A stretch of 35,521 bases of DNA from an uncultured Akkermansia sp. (GCA_947624205.1 CANQJI010000021.1:1-35521); one strand, 5' to 3'; shown: positions 1 to 8,809, numbered from the stretch's first letter. Notes: generated by a model from the sequence alone, not told the origin. Numbers and translations: made by a program.

Positions 1-45
1 GCAACTGCGGTTATTCTACCTCAGTCCCGCGTATTTTAACACCCC

Positions 46-430
46 TAATTAACCGTGTACGATGTACGATGTACGATTTGGGAAATTCGGCGGCTACGCC
101 GCGGGTTTTGCGAAGCGGGTGCAGGGGCGGAATTCTGTGCGACCAGCGGAGTGAGGGGAAAGCGGCGGAGGCGGTGGCGGCGGAGCGCCGCCCATGTACG
201 AGGTACAACACGCACGACGGCCCCGTTGAGGGCGCACGCGCAGAGGGCGGTAAGTGCGGATGGACAAAGGCACAGCCTTTGCCCGCGGGGCGAACTGGCA
301 GGGTGGTGCCAGTGAGTCAATTTGGGGAGTTCGCGCGCCGTGCGGCGCGGGGTTGGCGAAGCGGGTGCGGGGGAGGGATTGTGAAGACGGGCGTCGGGGT
401 GTGGTGAGGGAACGGGCGTTAAAAAATGGG
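46..430. repeat. Dispersed repeat mosaic, copy A
   Basis: This non-coding stretch before the pilus-like operon is built from modules that recur elsewhere in the window. It opens with TACGATG heptamers (about 57-79) ending in TTTGGGAAATTC, followed by a GC hairpin (GCGGC, loop TAC, GCCGC). A second heptamer remnant near 195 follows a hairpin of GGCGGC and GCCGCC. Then come the 40-nt linker (209-248), the 72-nt structured module (249-320) and another TTTGGGGAGTTC plus hairpin (CGCGCC, loop GTGC, GGCGCG). The tail shares GGGATTGTGAAGACGGGCGT with copy C (near 12750). I see no gene or RNA gene of known type here. Confidence 0.85.
249..320 (+). repeat. 72-nt structured module, copy 1 (divergent)
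   Basis: The module starts GGTAAGTGCGGATGGA and ends GTGAGTCAA. It holds three hairpins: CAAAGGC/GCCTTTG with loop ACA (265-281), CCC/GGG with loop GCG, and ACTGGCA/TGCCAGT with a 6-nt loop (294-313). In the third stem, three base pairs differ from the other copies and every one stays paired. Loop lengths are kept. Strand is given as written; the structure could form from either strand. Confidence 0.8.
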
Positions 431-504
431 GATGGGTGAAAGATTTTTCTCGCCAAGGGCAGTTCAGGGGTGTATAAGGATAAAGCGAAAATCTGTTTGC
501 GGTT

Positions 505-1491
505 ATGAAGATGCGTTTCTTTCACGTATTGTTTGCTGTTGTGTTAGGAGTCGGTTGTATCGGCTTTGCGGCTCCGGACAAAGATTCGGCATGGGCAGCA
601 GAGGCGACGAATGTGGTGGTGAGTCTCAACTCATCCAAAATCAGCGGCCCTGCAGAGGTATTCAAGTTGCCCCGCGTGAGTGAGGCTGTCAACGTTGATT
701 TCTTCGAGCAGTGCAAAGTGGGGCCCAGCAAGCAGGAGATCAAAGAAAACAAGGAGTCCTGGTTTGTTGTCAACATACCCATCCGCATTCACGCCGTGGG
801 GCGCAACACCTCCAATGAATATGCGCCGGCGCGCTATGTGCGCGAACTCGGAGTGCGGGCTACTCTACTTGTTCGCAAACCCAAGAGCAAGCTCAAGGAT
901 ATCAAAGACAAGGCATCTCGTGAGAAAGATGCGTATTACATCCTCTCCAAGGAATTCACCATTGTGGACGTACCGATGAAGCGCGCGACCAAGAACGCTG
1001 CCGGCAAGGAGGTGGGAGAGGCGGAAGTGCAGCTCGGACTGTTCGTTCCTTTCTCCTCCGTGTACGCGATGCTGGGGTCGTTTAACGACAGCGCGGGACT
1101 TTCCGCCGGAGCGATAGCCGGATATGCGGTAGAGGCCACGTTCAAGGGAGAGTCATGTCGGGAGATCGAAACTAAGGCTGGGAAGGGGATGCGCCCCGGA
1201 GAAACGCCGTCTTCGTTCATTTTTTCATCCAAGCTGATCAACGAGGTGGGCACGCGCAACTGGTGGAGCAGCACGCGGAATTATTTTGAGACGCCGTCGG
1301 CTGATATCTGCTGCATTTCGGAGACGCCGTACGCTGCGTTTTACGCGCCCTATTATCCCCGGGTGAAGCCGATGTACGGCAAGCCGGATACGGGGACATC
1401 CGGCAGTTCGTCCTCCACATCCGGCAGCGGCAGCTCAACCGACGACTCGTCCTCTTCCACATCGAGTACATCGACAAACAGCGCGCTGTGA
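505..1491 (+). CDS. Amuc_1102-like exported protein of the pilus-like cluster
   Basis: This 328-residue protein is probably exported. It has a basic start, a hydrophobic segment at about residues 5-23 and a likely cleavage after AWA at about residue 31. The middle is a beta-rich conserved domain containing VDFFEQCKVGPSKQEI, YYILSKEF and SISETPYAAFYAP-like motifs (the last written CCISETPYAAFYAPYYPR). The last 35 residues are almost only Ser, Thr and Gly, a flexible tail. Position directly before the PilM-like gene, together with these motifs, matches Amuc_1102, whose function is not settled. An in-frame ATG at 511 is an alternative start; no convincing Shine-Dalgarno site precedes either. The gene is 60 bp from the next one and probably the first of the operon. 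Confidence 0.8.
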   Translation: MKMRFFHVLFAVVLGVGCIGFAAPDKDSAWAAEATNVVVSLNSSKISGPAEVFKLPRVSEAVNVDFFEQCKVGPSKQEIKENKESWFVVNIPIRIHAVGRNTSNEYAPARYVRELGVRATLLVRKPKSKLKDIKDKASREKDAYYILSKEFTIVDVPMKRATKNAAGKEVGEAEVQLGLFVPFSSVYAMLGSFNDSAGLSAGAIAGYAVEATFKGESCREIETKAGKGMRPGETPSSFIFSSKLINEVGTRNWWSSTRNYFETPSADICCISETPYAAFYAPYYPRVKPMYGKPDTGTSGSSSSTSGSGSSTDDSSSSTSSTSTNSAL

Positions 1492-1551
1492 GGCTTTCAT
1501 CTCCTTGTTTTCCATCGTCTTTCTCCCGAAAGTTTTATTATCTTACACACC

Positions 1552-3420
1552 ATGGCTGAGTACAAGAAAACAGTAGCGCTCGAGGTGGGTGCGCAGAGCG
1601 TCGTGATGGCCGTGTTCACCCCTGCCGGCAAAGGTTATGCGTTATCGCGGTACGGACGCAGGAACATCTTGCTTGATCCTGTGGAGGAGGGCATGCGCAT
1701 CGATTACGTCAGTCACGCCATTGGGGAACTCGTCAAGGAACTCAAGCTGCGGGGGCAGGATGTGCGCAATGTCGTATCCGGGCAGAAAGTATTCATGCGT
1801 CTCATCAAACTGCCGTCTCTCGACACAGTGGACGACATGAGGGAGCAGGTGGGCTATGAGGCTCAGCAGCACATTCCGTTTCCGCCGGAGGAGATCGTGT
1901 ACGACTACCAGTTATTGGGCAGCGCTGATGATGGGGAGCAGGAAGTTCTTTTGGTGGCCATCAAGAAGGATGAGCTGGACGAGCTGCACGGGCAAGTGGA
2001 GGCGAATGGACTGCGCACCCGCAGTGTGGATTGCTCCACGACGGCATTGTACAATGCTTACCGGGCATCTTACGATGATGAAGGAGAGGCGGTGATGATA
2101 CTGGACATCGGCGCGAAGACGACGGATATTCTCTTTGCGGAGGGAGAGCGCTTCTTCACTCGATCTGTGACGGCGGCCGGGTCTTTTGTGACCAACTCCA
2201 TCGCGCGCGAGTTCAACATCGGATTCCGCGAGGCGGAGAAGCTCAAGATCGAGCAGGGACTCGTCTCTCTGGGCAGCGGGCATACGGAATCTCTCCCTGA
2301 GGAGCAGGCTAACCTCGCCGGCGTCATTCGCACCGCGATGAATCGTCTCAGCTCTGAGATACAGCGCACTATCAATCACTATCGAGCCCAGTACAAGGGA
2401 TCGGTCCCGAGCAAGGTGTACATCTGCGGAGGAGGCGCGGCGCTTCCTTACACGGCCGAGTTCCTTCAGCAAACGCTCAACGTCCCGGTGGAGGTTTTCA
2501 ATCCACTGCAGGCTCTTGCCATCGGCAAGCGAGTGGACATGGAGCAGCTTGAGACGGATGCCGCCTGCCTGGGACCGGTGGTCGGCGCAGCCGTGAGCGG
2601 GGCGAAGGCGGGAGTATTCAGCATTGACCTTGTTCCCACGAGCGTGGGCAAAGAGCGGGCCGAACTTCGTCTCTTGCCGAAGGTGGCAGTGGCCGGGGCG
2701 ATAGCGCTGCTCGGGGCAGGCTTTTTCGCCGTGACGGCGCAGAAAAAAGCCGAGGAGGCGCAGGGAATACTACGCAGTGCGGCAGCGCCCATCGATCATC
2801 TCGACAGCCTGTATTCTTCCATGGAGAGCAATCGCAGCAAGTATGAACGCGGACTCAAGGAACTGCGGTCTTACGTCGACCTCTTCAATCTGCGGAATGC
2901 CTACGCTGACCTCTTGCGGCAGCTGGCGGAGAAGACTTCATCGGTCTCATACTGGTTCACGAGTGTGGAGCCCCTCGTGGCATACGACGCGGTGAACACC
3001 TCCCTGAGCGTCGGAGTGGACGGGACGGACAGGCATCTCCTGCTCGACACGCGCGGGACACGTGCGGGATCGATGGTGCGAGCTGTGGAGGCCGAGGATT
3101 CGCGCAAGGCGCCCCAGGTGACGGCACTGCTTGTCAGCGGCTATTTCTACAAAAAGAGCGCTGCCGACCAGGGCAAGCAGCTGCAGCGTCTCAATGAGCT
3201 TGTCTCTACCAAATTTGACGAACGCAGCGCTGATTCTCTCTTCTCTTTCCAATCCGCCAACGTGCGGGCGACTGGCGGTCACTATTTCCAGGTATTGGAT
3301 GCGGAGAAATCGCGAGGAAACATGCTGATTCCCCCGTATGCGGACAAGTTTTACATGGTGATGCCGCTGAAAAAGCCGCTTCCTGTTCCCGGAAACGGAG
3401 GAACGCAGACTGCTAAATAA
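1552..3420 (+). CDS. pilM: PilM-like actin-fold protein fused to a PilN-like domain (Amuc_1101-like)
   Basis: The first 340 or so of 622 residues are a PilM-type actin-like ATPase: an opening strand (VALEVGAQSVVMAVF), the VGYEAQQHIPFPPEEIVYDY segment typical of PilM, the phosphate-binding ILDIGAKTTDILF and the adenosine-site YICGGGAALP. PilM normally ends near residue 350. Here the chain continues with IDLVP at about residue 358, like the NLLP start of PilN, then one membrane helix at about 377-396, a coiled-coil stretch and a periplasmic domain. In type IV pili PilM is cytoplasmic and binds the PilN tail, so a fusion would fix the two partners one to one. The start ATG at 1552 has no Shine-Dalgarno site, as for its operon neighbours. 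The family call is firm; the PilN reading is inferred from topology and motif. Confidence 0.88.
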   Translation: MAEYKKTVALEVGAQSVVMAVFTPAGKGYALSRYGRRNILLDPVEEGMRIDYVSHAIGELVKELKLRGQDVRNVVSGQKVFMRLIKLPSLDTVDDMREQVGYEAQQHIPFPPEEIVYDYQLLGSADDGEQEVLLVAIKKDELDELHGQVEANGLRTRSVDCSTTALYNAYRASYDDEGEAVMILDIGAKTTDILFAEGERFFTRSVTAAGSFVTNSIAREFNIGFREAEKLKIEQGLVSLGSGHTESLPEEQANLAGVIRTAMNRLSSEIQRTINHYRAQYKGSVPSKVYICGGGAALPYTAEFLQQTLNVPVEVFNPLQALAIGKRVDMEQLETDAACLGPVVGAAVSGAKAGVFSIDLVPTSVGKERAELRLLPKVAVAGAIALLGAGFFAVTAQKKAEEAQGILRSAAAPIDHLDSLYSSMESNRSKYERGLKELRSYVDLFNLRNAYADLLRQLAEKTSSVSYWFTSVEPLVAYDAVNTSLSVGVDGTDRHLLLDTRGTRAGSMVRAVEAEDSRKAPQVTALLVSGYFYKKSAADQGKQLQRLNELVSTKFDERSADSLFSFQSANVRATGGHYFQVLDAEKSRGNMLIPPYADKFYMVMPLKKPLPVPGNGGTQTAK

Positions 3421-3456
3421 CCCGCGACCCTTATCATTTAACTCCCGACTTACGAT

Positions 3457-4389
3457 ATGAAGATCATGGAAAACAAGCGAGTGACGGCACTGGCCGCGCT
3501 CATGCTGATCATCTTCGGCTTTCTCTGCTACTACGGATACGGGCAGTACCGCATACTGACCGAGGCACAGGCGAAAATTGACGAAGAGCGTAGCAAACTT
3601 GAAGGGTACCAGGAAGACAAGCTGCCCCCCACCAGGGAGAATAGCCGGTACCTCTCCCGCGCTGCGACCGACATCTCGCATCTCGTCGATGAATTGCGCG
3701 GGAACCTGGAGACTTATGCCCGCGCCTGCCGCGCAGAGGGGACGGATATTCGGCCGGATCGGTTCCAGAAGGAGGTCAACGACATGACGGCGCGCATAGC
3801 GGCGTACGCCCAGGAAAAGAAATGCGCGCTTGCATCAGAAGCAGCGGCCCTCGGACTCAACGAGTACAAGACGGCATCCGCCACGGAAAGGGACGCGCCC
3901 TATCTGAACTTCCTGCTGCATGCCGCGGACAACGTGGTGCGCGCCGTGATTGACTCGGGGGCGCCGGCGATCACGCGTTTTTACTGCGGTCCGCTGCCGG
4001 AGGAAACGCTCTCTGCGCGGAAGCAACCGGCATATTTCCCGCTCGAGATGGAGATCTCATTCACCGCTCGTCGCAGCGCCGTCGATATCGACCCGGCGAA
4101 GGAGGAAACCCTCAGTGTGCTGCCGCGAGTGATCAACTCGTTTGTCTCCGACAAAAAGTATTTCCTGATCATCACCGGCATCGCGGTGAACAGCACTGAA
4201 ACGCTCCCGATGATGCCCGCGTACAAGGCACCCGTGGAGGGAGGAGATGAGCTTATTCCACCGTCGGCGGACGCCGAGGAGCGGGAAGAGGATTCTCGCC
4301 CGACGGCTAAACTCATCACGGGACGCGACGGAATCGTGAATGTGCATGTCACCCTGCAAGTGCTCTACTTTACCACAGACAAACTGTGA
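3457..4389 (+). CDS. Amuc_1100-like PilO-type membrane-anchored protein
   Basis: This 310-residue protein has one N-terminal membrane helix (residues about 8-28), then a coiled coil (about 30-125) and a C-terminal alpha/beta part. That is the layout of PilO and of Amuc_1100, the Akkermansia protein reported to signal through human TLR2. Shared landmarks include the N-terminal helix, a PTREN segment at residues about 53-57, LGLNEYK, the PLPEE stretch, YFPLEMEISF and a C-terminal HVTLQVLYF strand. Length is close to the 317 residues of Amuc_1100. It lies 36 bp after the PilM/PilN gene and 62 bp before the next gene, so it is in the operon. ATG at 3457 is followed by a second one at 3463; neither has a clear ribosome site. 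Role in the assembly is inferred from position. Confidence 0.85.
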   Translation: MKIMENKRVTALAALMLIIFGFLCYYGYGQYRILTEAQAKIDEERSKLEGYQEDKLPPTRENSRYLSRAATDISHLVDELRGNLETYARACRAEGTDIRPDRFQKEVNDMTARIAAYAQEKKCALASEAAALGLNEYKTASATERDAPYLNFLLHAADNVVRAVIDSGAPAITRFYCGPLPEETLSARKQPAYFPLEMEISFTARRSAVDIDPAKEETLSVLPRVINSFVSDKKYFLIITGIAVNSTETLPMMPAYKAPVEGGDELIPPSADAEEREEDSRPTAKLITGRDGIVNVHVTLQVLYFTTDKL

Positions 4390-4451
4390 AACGCCTGTTT
4401 TTCTGAATCGCACGCACGTTATTCTCCTCACATCAAGCTTCGTATTCACAT

Positions 4452-5612
4452 ATGGCAGAATCATCTCATTCCGGTAGAAATTTCCTCCTGACAGGTATTG
4501 TGCTGGGGCTCGGCGCAGCGGCTGCGGGTGCATGGCTGATGAGGCAGGATCAGCTGGAACCCCTCCCGATCCGCATGGACGGCGGCGACGAAAAAGCCCC
4601 TGATCTGACATCCGACGCAGCACGTCAGAAACAGGATGCCCTCACTCCGCGCCGCATGGTTGACGTCGCTCCTTCGACGGAGGAAGCGTACGTACCGCGC
4701 ATCACAGCGGAGGGAGGCAGAGTTCCCCGCTATACGCCGCTCTTTTTTGCGCCGATGCTCTGGCAGGTGCCGGACGATGCACAGAAGAAAAATATCGTGG
4801 TAGATCTTCTTTCGGAGGACTCCAAACCTGTGCACAAAATGCCTGCGGAAAGTGCGACGAGCGCTCCGAAAGCCGTTCCCAATGGGTGGTTCTTCTCGTA
4901 CGGGCTGGATCAGCTTGTCGAGCGTTCCAATGCGCTGAGCACGGACAGTGATGGGGATGGCTTTACCAACGGCGAGGAGTTTGTTGCGGGTACAAATCCT
5001 GTGGACGCGTCGAGCATGCCTCCTTTCGTTTCCGGCGGGGGTGCGAAGGTTGTTCTTACCGGGGATAAATCGATTGTGGTTCACATGATAGAACTGAGTA
5101 CGGCTTCATACTTTGATGAGCAGAGCGCCAACATCAACGTCTTCACGGAGGACAACAATCGAAAGATTCAGCACAAGGAACTGAAGGTCGGTTCCTCTTT
5201 TGGCCTCGGCGATGCCGATGCAGGGGCTCTCGCCAAGAACCGCTTCAAAATTACCGCGATGGATAAGAAGGAAGTGAATGGGATGACGGAGAACTTCATC
5301 CACGTCGAAGATTCTTTCACCGCAGAGGATGCCGGCAAAGAGTTCGATCTCATTGCCGGCAGTCGCCAGCGCCGCACCATTCGCGATGTCAGCGTCAGAT
5401 TTCGCATGACGGCCGGTCCGGAAAAGGGGAAGGAATTCGTCGTTCGGCTCGGCGAGCAGGTTGCCGTGCCCGGTTTCCCGAAAACGACCATCAAACTTGT
5501 CGATGCCGGCAAGAAGAAAGAACCGGCCAAAGTGAGTGTCAACGGCGCGGAGCCCATAGAGATCCCCGTTTTGAGCGACAAAAAAGGAAAGGAACCCGGG
5601 AAAAAACGCTGA
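4452..5612 (+). CDS. Amuc_1099-like membrane-anchored protein with a calcium-loop motif
   Basis: The 386-residue product has an N-terminal membrane helix (about residues 10-30) and is otherwise periplasmic. At about residues 160-175 lies DSDGDGFTNGEEF followed by GTNP. This is the Asp-rich loop of thrombospondin type 3 or dockerin-like calcium sites. The C-terminal half is beta-rich with a VRLGEQVAVPGFPKTTIKLV stretch. By position between the PilO-like protein and the secretin it could do the job of PilP, linking the inner-membrane complex to the secretin, but I do not see a clear PilP domain. The match is to Amuc_1099 by order, topology and the calcium loop. It ends in a Lys-rich tail. Confidence 0.8.
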   Translation: MAESSHSGRNFLLTGIVLGLGAAAAGAWLMRQDQLEPLPIRMDGGDEKAPDLTSDAARQKQDALTPRRMVDVAPSTEEAYVPRITAEGGRVPRYTPLFFAPMLWQVPDDAQKKNIVVDLLSEDSKPVHKMPAESATSAPKAVPNGWFFSYGLDQLVERSNALSTDSDGDGFTNGEEFVAGTNPVDASSMPPFVSGGGAKVVLTGDKSIVVHMIELSTASYFDEQSANINVFTEDNNRKIQHKELKVGSSFGLGDADAGALAKNRFKITAMDKKEVNGMTENFIHVEDSFTAEDAGKEFDLIAGSRQRRTIRDVSVRFRMTAGPEKGKEFVVRLGEQVAVPGFPKTTIKLVDAGKKKEPAKVSVNGAEPIEIPVLSDKKGKEPGKKR

Positions 5613-5648
5613 CGACCTCGTTTTATTTCGTTTTTTTGCATTGCAGGC

Positions 5649-5677
5649 TTTACAAAAGAGAAAAAATCTGACATAAA
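5649..5677 (+). promoter_or_regulatory. Possible promoter before the secretin gene
   Basis: TTTACA (5649-5654) is followed after 17 nt by CATAAA (5672-5677), which lies 13 nt before the ATG at 5691. The spacing is ideal and the hexamers are fair. If used, it would give the secretin an extra transcript with a very short leader inside the operon. This is a reading by eye only. Confidence 0.35.
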
Positions 5678-5690
5678 TAAGAACACTACC

Positions 5691-8507
5691 ATGAATCACG
5701 CATCTCTCACCACCACGCACCAGGTGTTTGCTGTTGCATTTTCGCTGGCATGTCCGCTTGTCTTTGCAGGTACGGAGGGTTACCTCACGACTTCTACGGC
5801 GGAAGGGTACAGTGATGTAGGACCGGCTGCCACGTATGCCGGGCAATCAGGCGGACAGAGCGGCATTGATATGCGCGAATCTGCGCGGCGCGTCGCCGAG
5901 CGCGATGCTGCTTTGCAATTGCTGCAGGAGGGGCGTACCGCGTACCAGGAGGGCAAGTACTCTCTCGCATTGGATAAGTACCGCCAGGCATGGGAGCGAG
6001 TGCCGCATGCGCCGGCGACGCGTCCTTTGCAGGATTTCATTCGTAAGAGCATATCAGATGCGTCCATCGCCGTGGCGATTGAGTATTCGAAGGTGGGTCG
6101 GTATGATGACGCTGAGCAGCTTCTGCTGGATGTGTTGCAGCGTGAACCTTCCAATGCGCGAGCCCGCAAAGAGCTTTCTCTACTGCGTGATCCCATTCGC
6201 AATAATCCTGCTCTGACCCCCGAGCACGTGAAGAATGTTGACGAGGTGAATCGACTTCTCCATCTCGCCTGGGGCTACTATGAGCTGGGCAAGTATAACG
6301 AGGCCTACAACGAGTTCAACAGTGTTCTGCGTATTGACCCGTACAACGAGGCAGCGAGGAGAGGGCAGGAGGCTGTGAGCAAGCGGCGAACCAACTATTA
6401 TCGTGCCGCGTACGACTCATACCGAGCCAAGGCTCTCGCGGAAGTGGATGAGGCATGGCAGGAGCAGGTGCCCACGATCGTGGAGCACGAGGGAGGCGTT
6501 GCCACTCACAGCACCGGTGGTCGCGAGATGACCGAGAAGCAGGTGAGGATCAATGAGGCGTTGGATAGCGTGCATATTGCTCGCGCCAACTTTGACAAGA
6601 CTTACATCAGTGATGTTGTGGAGTTCGTGCGCGGCGAACTGAGGAAGAACAACATGTCTTCGCTCAACATCAATTACCAGGCTCCTTCGCCTGCGTCTCT
6701 TGCGGCGGCTGCCAAGCCTGCTGCCGCGTCCTCTGATTCGGAGGATGAGGAGGACACAGGGGATGAGGACGAGGAGGACACAGGGGATGAAGAAGAGGAG
6801 AAGGCTCCCACACCTGCACCTGTGGCAACCGGACCCGTCCCGGAGCCGGAAGTCACGCTTTCCCTTTCGGACGTCACGCTGCGCGAGTTGTTGCAGGAGG
6901 TTTGCTCCAGCGCCAACTGCACCTTCGTGGTGAATGATCGCGGCATCAACATATACATGGCCAACGACCCCGCCTCCAAGGTGCTTGAGCGTCGCGTCTG
7001 GCAGGTGCCGCCCGTCTTCTTCACATCCGACGAAGCAGAGGAGGGGGGCGATGAGGAGGAAGATGCCTTTGCCTCCACCGCGCGCACGCAGAAGATTGAT
7101 CCGAAGAAGACGCTCATTCAGGCCGGTGTCCGGTTTGATGCCAAGGGAGCCAATGCCGTGTACAACAAGCGTTTGGGCAGGCTCACTGTGGTTAGCACAC
7201 CGGAGGATTTGGATGCCGTTGAGGAGGCCATCTTTGAGTTCAACTCGAAGAAGCCTCGCATGGTCAAGGTGACGACTAAGTTTGTGGAGGTGACTCAGAC
7301 GAATGACGAGGAGCTTTCTTTCGACTGGATCGTCAATCCTTTCTCCGTCTCCAACAACGGTTCGACCTACCTTGGAGGCGTGAATGCGACCAGCTCTACT
7401 CCTCCCCGAACCTATCAGGATTTCGTGACCGGGCAGAATGCCGGATCCGCTTTCTCCTCCCACTACAAGGGAGATGCGGGATGGCCTGTCAACAACAACA
7501 ACGGCTTGGCCAGCAATGACGATTTGGTGACCCAGGGGCTCATGACCGGCAGTCTGCGCAGCGGAAGCGGCGCCATCAGTTCGTCCAGTATGGATGCGCT
7601 ATTGCGCGGCGGATCGGCTTCGGCGACAGCGTCCGATAATGCGCATCCTGCTCCCGGTATTCTTTCCCTGACGGGGATTTATGATTCCGGATCTTTCCAG
7701 ATGATCATGCGAGGTCTTTCGCAGAAGCAGGGCGTGGATGTGATGAATGCTCCCTCCCTGGTGCTGACTCCGGGCATGGATGTCGCCCCTGCTCCGCAGA
7801 GTGATGTGCATGAGTACATCGAAGACCAGGATAACTCATCGCGTATCGAGATCGTACGCCGATTCATTTACCCGAGCGCTTTTGATCCGCCCACGATTCC
7901 GAATAACACGCCGAACAACAACTACAACAACAACAACTACAGTGGCTCTTCGGTGCCTGTGGCTGCTCCCGCCAATCCGACGGAATGGGTCACGGAGGAG
8001 GTCGGTCTCGTCATGGTGCTTCAGGTGCAGCCGGAACTTTCCGACAACATTGTACGCTTCGGGCGTTTCATCGTTCGCGTGGTGGACTTTGAGGGCTTCA
8101 TCAATTACGGATCGCCGATTATTTCCGGCGTTGCTTCCCCCAGTACCATTGAGACGATCGTGCTGACGGACAACCGCATTGACCAGCCGGTCTTCTCACG
8201 CAAGATGGTGAACACCTCTCTTGCCCTGTATGATGGGTACACGGTTGCCATCGGCGGTATGATTGAGGATAAGGTGCAGAAGGTGGAAGATAAGGTGCCG
8301 GTATTTGGCGACTTACCGCTTATCGGTCGATTCTTCCGCAGCAATGCTGAGTCTCATACCCGTAAGAATCTCACGATCTTCGTGACGGCGGATATCATCG
8401 ATTCTACCGGTAAGCCGGTGCGCAATGTTGCCGAGGATGCTGCTTCTGCCAATCAGAATGCAGCTGCACCCGGTCTCTTCCCGGAGGATGGATTGGTGAA
8501 TCCCTGA
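5691..8507 (+). CDS. Outer-membrane secretin with N-terminal TPRs (Amuc_1098-like)
   Basis: The 938-residue protein is a secretin (PilQ/GspD family), which forms the outer-membrane ring of pili and type II secretion. A signal peptide ends at about residue 26 (PLVFA). Three TPR-like helical pairs follow (about residues 78-225), then a very acidic linker (about 340-375, runs of Asp and Glu). Next comes a small secretin N-domain (LSDVTLRELLQEVC). The C-terminal secretin domain (about 650-910) carries VGLVMVLQVQPELSDN, GYTVAIGGMIED and PVFGDLPLIGRFFRS, all standard for the family. An Asn-rich insert lies at about residues 740-755. It is the last gene of the operon and ends before a strong terminator at 8531. 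The secreted substrate cannot be told from sequence. Confidence 0.92.
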   Translation: MNHASLTTTHQVFAVAFSLACPLVFAGTEGYLTTSTAEGYSDVGPAATYAGQSGGQSGIDMRESARRVAERDAALQLLQEGRTAYQEGKYSLALDKYRQAWERVPHAPATRPLQDFIRKSISDASIAVAIEYSKVGRYDDAEQLLLDVLQREPSNARARKELSLLRDPIRNNPALTPEHVKNVDEVNRLLHLAWGYYELGKYNEAYNEFNSVLRIDPYNEAARRGQEAVSKRRTNYYRAAYDSYRAKALAEVDEAWQEQVPTIVEHEGGVATHSTGGREMTEKQVRINEALDSVHIARANFDKTYISDVVEFVRGELRKNNMSSLNINYQAPSPASLAAAAKPAAASSDSEDEEDTGDEDEEDTGDEEEEKAPTPAPVATGPVPEPEVTLSLSDVTLRELLQEVCSSANCTFVVNDRGINIYMANDPASKVLERRVWQVPPVFFTSDEAEEGGDEEEDAFASTARTQKIDPKKTLIQAGVRFDAKGANAVYNKRLGRLTVVSTPEDLDAVEEAIFEFNSKKPRMVKVTTKFVEVTQTNDEELSFDWIVNPFSVSNNGSTYLGGVNATSSTPPRTYQDFVTGQNAGSAFSSHYKGDAGWPVNNNNGLASNDDLVTQGLMTGSLRSGSGAISSSSMDALLRGGSASATASDNAHPAPGILSLTGIYDSGSFQMIMRGLSQKQGVDVMNAPSLVLTPGMDVAPAPQSDVHEYIEDQDNSSRIEIVRRFIYPSAFDPPTIPNNTPNNNYNNNNYSGSSVPVAAPANPTEWVTEEVGLVMVLQVQPELSDNIVRFGRFIVRVVDFEGFINYGSPIISGVASPSTIETIVLTDNRIDQPVFSRKMVNTSLALYDGYTVAIGGMIEDKVQKVEDKVPVFGDLPLIGRFFRSNAESHTRKNLTIFVTADIIDSTGKPVRNVAEDAASANQNAAAPGLFPEDGLVNP

Positions 8508-8530
8508 CCTGATCTTCAGAAGACTTATAA

Positions 8531-8558
8531 CGCCCCGCAGTGGTGACCCTGCGGGGCG
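8531..8558 (+). terminator. Terminator of the pilus-like operon
   Basis: A perfect 10-bp stem, CGCCCCGCAG (8531-8540) and CTGCGGGGCG (8549-8558), closes an 8-nt loop and is followed by GTTGTTTA. It lies 24 nt after the secretin stop. The heptamer repeat (TATGTACGA) begins directly after the T-rich tail. Confidence 0.85.
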
Positions 8559-8697
8559 GTTGTTTATGTACGATTTACGAAGTACGATGTACGACGGCCC
8601 CAAGCAGCTGCGAGGCAGCTGCTCATTTACGATGTATGATGTACGACGTACGATTTGGATTATAGCGCGCCGGAGGCGCGGGGAAACAGCCGGTGGC

Positions 8698-8769
8698 GGT
8701 AAGTGCGGATGGACAAAGGCGCAGCCTTTGCCCGCAGGGCGAGCCGCCGATGGGGCGGCGGTGAGTCAA
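8698..8769 (+). repeat. 72-nt structured module, copy 2
   Basis: Hairpins are CAAAGGC/GCCTTTG with loop GCA, CCC/GGG with loop GCA, and CCGCCG/CGGCGG with loop ATGGGG. It ends GTGAGTCAA and is joined to copy 3 by a 40-nt linker. Confidence 0.85.
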
Positions 8770-8809
8770 CACGCACGACGGCCCCGATGAGGGCGCACGC
8801 GCAGCGGGC

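Noticed and set aside
46..430. Several frames through the repeats giving MYDVRCT-like or SYIVHRTSY-like peptides
   Set aside because: These are translations of the TACGATG heptamer repeat in different frames; they lack start signals and differ between copies.
5106..5846. 246-codon minus-strand frame
   Set aside because: It is antisense to the Amuc_1099-like gene and crosses into the secretin gene; no family features.
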